A DNA stretch of 64,000 nt, taken from NCBI RefSeq assembly GCF_014697125.1, contig NZ_JACJRG010000008.1, positions 124,001 through 188,000 of the forward strand. The letters are read 5' to 3'. The stretch is from Anabaena minutissima FACHB-250 (GTDB lineage: Bacteria > Cyanobacteriota > Cyanobacteriia > Cyanobacteriales > Nostocaceae). Positions within the stretch are counted from its first letter, which is position 1, and each line of letters opens with the position of its first letter. Under the pieces are notes generated by a model, which saw only the letters and a program-made list of their open reading frames with translations, did not search any database and was not told the DNA's origin. Made by a program: the position numbers and the translations under genes. Positions 60,701 through 64,000 of the stretch are shown here, piece by piece.

Positions 60701-63700
60701 TAGATTAGTTTTGGCAAGATAAAGGGCAGATAAAGCTGTTTGATTATCAGCTGCGATTAACGTCTTTAAAATTTCTGTTTCGTTAAAGCGATCGCTAACC
60801 AATTCAAACTTATGTGTGGAGTCACCTAGTAAATTTGCTACCCTTTGCTGCCAGATTTTGGCATAATCAATACAAACTTGATTGCTCAAACTATTGAGTA
60901 ATTCTAAACGATGTTCGAGCTTTTGAGCGACGCTTTCTAAGTTCTCGCCCGTATAAAACAAAGCAGCTGAATAAAAAGCAGCAATATATGAGGCATATTG
61001 AACTTTGCCAACTTCCAAACCACTTTGAATCCCCTCTAGCATTGGTTCTAATACGGCAGTGAGAGGGTCTTTAAAATGTCGCACATGACCATTAAAAATT
61101 TCGCAAATTTCAGCTTTGAGTTCTTTGGCATTGTAGCGATCAAGAAGTTGTAAAGCTAACAAACAAGATTGATACGCAGCGTCAATTTCTCCTAACTGAC
61201 CTGCCAAAATCAAACCATAACAAGCATAGCCATAAGCTGCCATCGCCGAACTTCCATGTTGAATGCACAGATCCACCATCGTGAAAGTAATTGAGGTGAA
61301 TAACTGAGCATCTGCAAAATAAGTGGGAGGGCCTGCTGCCACGAGAATTCGCATTGCTGCCAGTTTATATTCGTCTGTCATCGGTGGCAGGCTACTTAAA
61401 CTCTCAACCGTCAATGAATTTTCATACTGTTTGGTTAAGGCATGAGGAGGATCTTGACTGAGAGTAATTCCCAGCATTTCTATTACTTGTAAGATAATAG
61501 CGATTGCTTCTTTCAATTTGTTCTGCGAAACGCTATATTGAATTTGAATTTCATATACTTTAACTTTATCTAAAATATTTTTGGCATTGTTTAAAACAAT
61601 ATCTGCTAAGATTGCCGTTTGTGCAAAATTATTATTGAGAAACTCGGCTGAGGTTGCTTCTACATACAGTGCCAATGTTAAATCATAATTTGTCTGCCAA
61701 CTCGTTCCTGAAAGTAATCCCAATCCTCCCTTTAAATACTTTAGTGCCGGGTCATAAGCTGTAGCTCTCTTGGCTTTTTGACCTGCCATCAAATTTAGTG
61801 CTGCTAGTTCATCTTTATGCTTCTGTAGAGTTAATAAGTGAGTACCTATATTTAATTGATTAACAATTTCAAAAATGTTCTCTTCAAGTTCCTCTTCTGG
61901 CGTATGCTCAAGTAACAATTCTCCAATTCTCAAATGTGTTTGGCTGCGCTCAGTTTTGGCAATAAGTGAATATGCTGCTTGTTGTACGCGATCGTGCAAA
62001 AATTTATAAATGATTTTTGGAGGGCTAGAAACAGTTAAAAGTGAAGTATTTTCCTCCTCATGTCTCTTACTAAATTTTTCTAAATCAATAACTAGGGGAA
62101 TTTTATAGTATTGATTTAATGGCAAAATCAGCCCAACTTGCAACGCTTCCCATAAATCCAATGCCGTCTCTGATAAAGACTTTTCATTAACAATACTAAG
62201 GACTTCCAATGTAAATTTGTCACCAACACAAGCACCTAACTTCAGAACGTTTTGAGTTGCTGGCAATAGCTTTTGAATTCGGCTAACCATTAATTCAACA
62301 ACATTATCTGTAATCTCGATATCTAACAGCTTTTCGATGTCCCACTGCCAACGGGCTTGATTAAAGTTGAAAAACAATAATTTATCTTGATAAAGGGATT
62401 TGAGTAGTTGTGATAAAAAGAAAGGATTGCCTTGAGTTTTATTAAAGACTAATTTCGCTAGAGAGTTTGTAGACACGGAGTGGCGCATCAAGAGCGATGT
62501 CTCTTGATTGCTTTGAAATGTATCAGCGATTAACTTGCTAACATCAACCTGATGTAACGGCTGAAGCACAATATTGTTAATCACTGCCCCAGTTCGCTCA
62601 AGGTCAGAGAGCGTCAGCATTAATGAATGAGTCACGCTCACTTCGTTATCTCGATATGCACCTATCGACAACAGATATTTACTATTTGGGTCAGTTATTA
62701 ACAATTGAATTAATTTCAATGATGCTGAATCTGCCCACTGTAAATCGTCCAAAAACAGTACTAAAGGATGTTCCAGTTGACAAAACACATGAATGAACTG
62801 TCTGAAGACACGGTTAAATCGATTTTGAGATTCTGATGCTCCCAGTTCTGGTACTGCGGGTTGGGGTTCGATAATTCGTTCGACTTCAGGAATCACATCA
62901 ATTATCACCTGACCATTCGCACCCAATGCTTTTAACAATTTTGCCCGCCAAATACTAATCCGTTCGCTACTTTCAGTAAGCAACTGGCGCATTAATTCTT
63001 GAAAAGCCTGAATCAGAGCAGCATAAGGAATGTTGCGCTTAAACTGGTCAAACTTACCAAAGATAAAATACCCATGCTGACGCACGATTGGCTTATGAAT
63101 TTCATAGACTAGAGATGACTTACCAACCCCAGAGTAGCCACTTACCAACATCATTTCTGTTGTGCCTTGACTGATACGCTCAAAGGCAGCCATCAAAATT
63201 TTGACCTCAGATTCACGACCATAAAGTTTTTGCGGAATCGAGAATTGGCTGTATAAATCTAATTGCCCGACTTGGAAGAGCGCAATTTCTCCAGTAGCTT
63301 CTAGCGATTTTAAACACATTTCCAAATCTGCTTTCAGTCCCAACGCATTTTGATAACGCTCTTCTGCTGTCTTTGCTAAAAGTTTCATCACAACATCAGA
63401 AACTGCCTGGGGGATTTCTCTTAAGCCAAGATTTTTGGCAATTATACAAGGAGAAATTGGAGTTCTAGCAATATGGCAATGAACGAGTTCTAGGGGTTCT
63501 GTACTTTGAAAGGGCAATTGTTGTGTCAGCATTTCATAGAACACAATGCCCAAAGAATAGAAATCAGTACGGTAATCAACTAAGCGGTTCATCCGCCCTG
63601 TTTGCTCAGGCGATATATAAGCAAGCGCATCTTCAGAAATATTCTGATTACTAATTGTTTGCTTTTCTCCATACAAATAAGTAGCAAGGCTAAAGTCGTC

Positions 63701-64000
63701 AATTTTAACCTGTCCAGTTTGCGGATTGAACAGCACATTAGTAGTTTTTAAATTCTTGTGAGTAACGTTATATTGATTAAGTTTTACTAGTGTTTCGGCA
63801 AGCTGAATTCCAATGTGTAGAAAATCACTTACATGGAGCGATCTTTGACTCAGATATTTTGAAAGTGGTTCTCCTCCAAAATCTTCCAGAATCATTGCCC
63901 AGAACTGATGGCTATCTTCTAACACATAGCACTTAATAACTCCTGCAATATCTAGCGACTGAAGAATTTTATATTCATATTTGAACCGAGCAATATCTTC
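57794..64000 (-). CDS. Giant kinase-ATPase-GAF-PAS-GGDEF-EAL regulator (N-terminus beyond window)
   Basis: About 2068 residues are visible and the frame is open at the right edge. Order, from the first visible residue: a protein-kinase-like domain (about 1-225), an AAA ATPase with GYSGVGKSSLVYEI (near 287), a long helical region (about 600-1290), GAF (about 1305-1460), coiled coil, PAS (about 1510-1630), GGDEF (RIGGDEFGLLL, near 1717) and EAL (about 1830-2065). EAL residues are kept: YEVLLRL, NLSGASI, FEITET, LDDFGSG, LKIDGSFI, GYGIAKP. The kinase part is degenerate: HKNLKTTN has Asn where the catalytic Asp belongs, and DFG reads DFS. It probably turns an internal signal into c-di-GMP synthesis or breakdown. 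Confidence 0.9.
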   Translation of the reverse strand, partial: EDIARFKYEYKILQSLDIAGVIKCYVLEDSHQFWAMILEDFGGEPLSKYLSQRSLHVSDFLHIGIQLAETLVKLNQYNVTHKNLKTTNVLFNPQTGQVKIDDFSLATYLYGEKQTISNQNISEDALAYISPEQTGRMNRLVDYRTDFYSLGIVFYEMLTQQLPFQSTEPLELVHCHIARTPISPCIIAKNLGLREIPQAVSDVVMKLLAKTAEERYQNALGLKADLEMCLKSLEATGEIALFQVGQLDLYSQFSIPQKLYGRESEVKILMAAFERISQGTTEMMLVSGYSGVGKSSLVYEIHKPIVRQHGYFIFGKFDQFKRNIPYAALIQAFQELMRQLLTESSERISIWRAKLLKALGANGQVIIDVIPEVERIIEPQPAVPELGASESQNRFNRVFRQFIHVFCQLEHPLVLFLDDLQWADSASLKLIQLLITDPNSKYLLSIGAYRDNEVSVTHSLMLTLSDLERTGAVINNIVLQPLHQVDVSKLIADTFQSNQETSLLMRHSVSTNSLAKLVFNKTQGNPFFLSQLLKSLYQDKLLFFNFNQARWQWDIEKLLDIEITDNVVELMVSRIQKLLPATQNVLKLGACVGDKFTLEVLSIVNEKSLSETALDLWEALQVGLILPLNQYYKIPLVIDLEKFSKRHEEENTSLLTVSSPPKIIYKFLHDRVQQAAYSLIAKTERSQTHLRIGELLLEHTPEEELEENIFEIVNQLNIGTHLLTLQKHKDELAALNLMAGQKAKRATAYDPALKYLKGGLGLLSGTSWQTNYDLTLALYVEATSAEFLNNNFAQTAILADIVLNNAKNILDKVKVYEIQIQYSVSQNKLKEAIAIILQVIEMLGITLSQDPPHALTKQYENSLTVESLSSLPPMTDEYKLAAMRILVAAGPPTYFADAQLFTSITFTMVDLCIQHGSSAMAAYGYACYGLILAGQLGEIDAAYQSCLLALQLLDRYNAKELKAEICEIFNGHVRHFKDPLTAVLEPMLEGIQSGLEVGKVQYASYIAAFYSAALFYTGENLESVAQKLEHRLELLNSLSNQVCIDYAKIWQQRVANLLGDSTHKFELVSDRFNETEILKTLIAADNQTALSALYLAKTNLLYLYKEYAQAIENARIAERYIGSVMGTINVSEHSFYYMLALLGQYPHTTIEEQHQYLQIVQLRQQQMEKLANAAPMNFLHKYELVEAEKAKVLGQHYRAMEYYDRAIQNAREHGYFQEEALAAELAAEFYFLCKRERLARDYFTDAYYGYLRWGAIAKVQDLKERYPRVFPGDRTLTNIGITANDTIGLDLARLDLATVIKASQALSDEMIQSKLLDKLMNSMIENAGARTGMLLLQQSDQWVLVAEGFVDKDNAILLAAKPIEASPIPVALINYVTRTQSTLVLDDATEEKLFIDDPYIRNNRPKSVLCLPIIYQSKLKGILYLENNLAKGAFTQNHVKVLRLLAFQAAISLENAELYQELQTYSQKLESKNAELNQINLSLAAEISDRQRKEVERQQAQEALFQEKELAQVTLQSIGDAVITTDSLGLVRYLNPIAQNLTGWSQLEAQGLPLSEVFQIVNETTREPVVNPLEIALHEGRTVGLANHTILIARNSDEFAIDDSAAPIRASNGEIIGAVMVFHDVSRNRSLSRQLSWQASHDALTGLVNRREFENHLEQAINDAKRHNEQYALCYLDLDQFKIVNDTCGHLAGDELLRQVTALFQSQVRKMDTLARIGGDEFGLLLNQCSLEQAQRVCNSIRQKVQELRFVWQEKLFTIGTSIGLVMINTQSESVAHVLSLADAACYAAKNRGRNRVHVYQVDDIDLLQQKGEIEWVTRIAHALEDNRFCLYYQTIIPVLQTEMKQQHYEVLLRLQDENGALVLPMAFIPAAERYNLMHLIDRWVIRTLFATQGQQYRDTWNDCQSKNQQCNCIYAINLSGASINDDQFIEFIHEQFALHQIPPQMICFEITETVAISNLSKAFLLISELRSLGCRFALDDFGSGMSSFTYLKNLPVDFLKIDGSFIRQILDNSIDLAMVEAINHVGHIMGLKTIAEFVENDAILEKIKALGVDYAQGYGIAKPYPFL

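Overview
The window comes from the chromosome of a filamentous, heterocyst-type cyanobacterium (Nostoc/Anabaena/Trichormus group). The evidence is a photosystem II psbA gene, the myxoxanthophyll genes cruF and cruG, a Ycf23 homologue, a pheophorbide-oxygenase-like Rieske protein, an XisI protein of the kind known from Nostoc excision elements, many HIP1 octamers (GCGATCGC), and heptanucleotide STRR arrays (CCCCAAT, CCCCAGT, AGTGCTG) in the intergenic spaces. The genus is inferred from these features; no database search was possible.

Layout. 1-5.8 kb: 5' part of moeA, an RDD membrane protein, rpmG-rpsR followed by an RNase II/R-family gene, a PEP-CTERM exported protein and a degenerate metallo-beta-lactamase-fold protein. 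6-12.8 kb is accessory: a DUF1902 protein, a RelE/ParE-type toxin-antitoxin pair flanked by two copies of a dispersed repeat (one expanded to twelve 21-nt units), a caspase-STAND-histidine kinase fusion divergent from a Trypco1 protein, and an AMIN plus class A beta-lactamase-like serine hydrolase. 13-19 kb: a PAS histidine kinase, a TPR protein, an XisH/XisI fusion remnant and a FetB-type permease. 19-28 kb: a DegT-family aminotransferase, ycf23, a peptidoglycan amidase, recJ, an Fe-S PD-(D/E)XK nuclease, a small membrane protein with def, and ftsX. 28-36.7 kb: a Ser/Thr kinase-FGE fusion, a second PEP-CTERM protein, rnhA, cruG and cruF, a small membrane protein, rpmA and rplU. 36.7-45.7 kb: a zinc-ribbon microprotein, then a two-gene operon (AAA-type ATPase plus a membrane-anchored STAND ATPase with 14 WD40 repeats), bounded by two gene-poor gaps. 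45.7-64 kb: a UPF0182 membrane protein, a divergent psbA, malic enzyme, an FAD monooxygenase, a PAO-like Rieske oxygenase, an aldo/keto reductase, ilvA, and the C-terminal part of a giant kinase-ATPase-GAF-PAS-GGDEF-EAL protein that runs off the right edge.

How it fits together. Housekeeping genes (translation, RNA turnover, carotenoids, photosystem II, malate and isoleucine metabolism) are interleaved with signalling and conflict-type NTPases. The best candidates for a less-described system are the caspase-STAND-kinase/Trypco1 pair at 7.5-10.7 kb and the ATPase/STAND-WD40 operon at 38-44.4 kb. Both match the architecture of NTP-dependent conflict systems of multicellular bacteria, but their function here is inference. 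A second theme is repeat DNA reshaping genes: heptamer arrays supply the stop codons of ycf23 and cruG, repeat-derived peptides sit inside recJ and the TPR gene, and repeats separate cruF from cruG.

No tRNA, rRNA, CRISPR array or intact insertion sequence was recognised.
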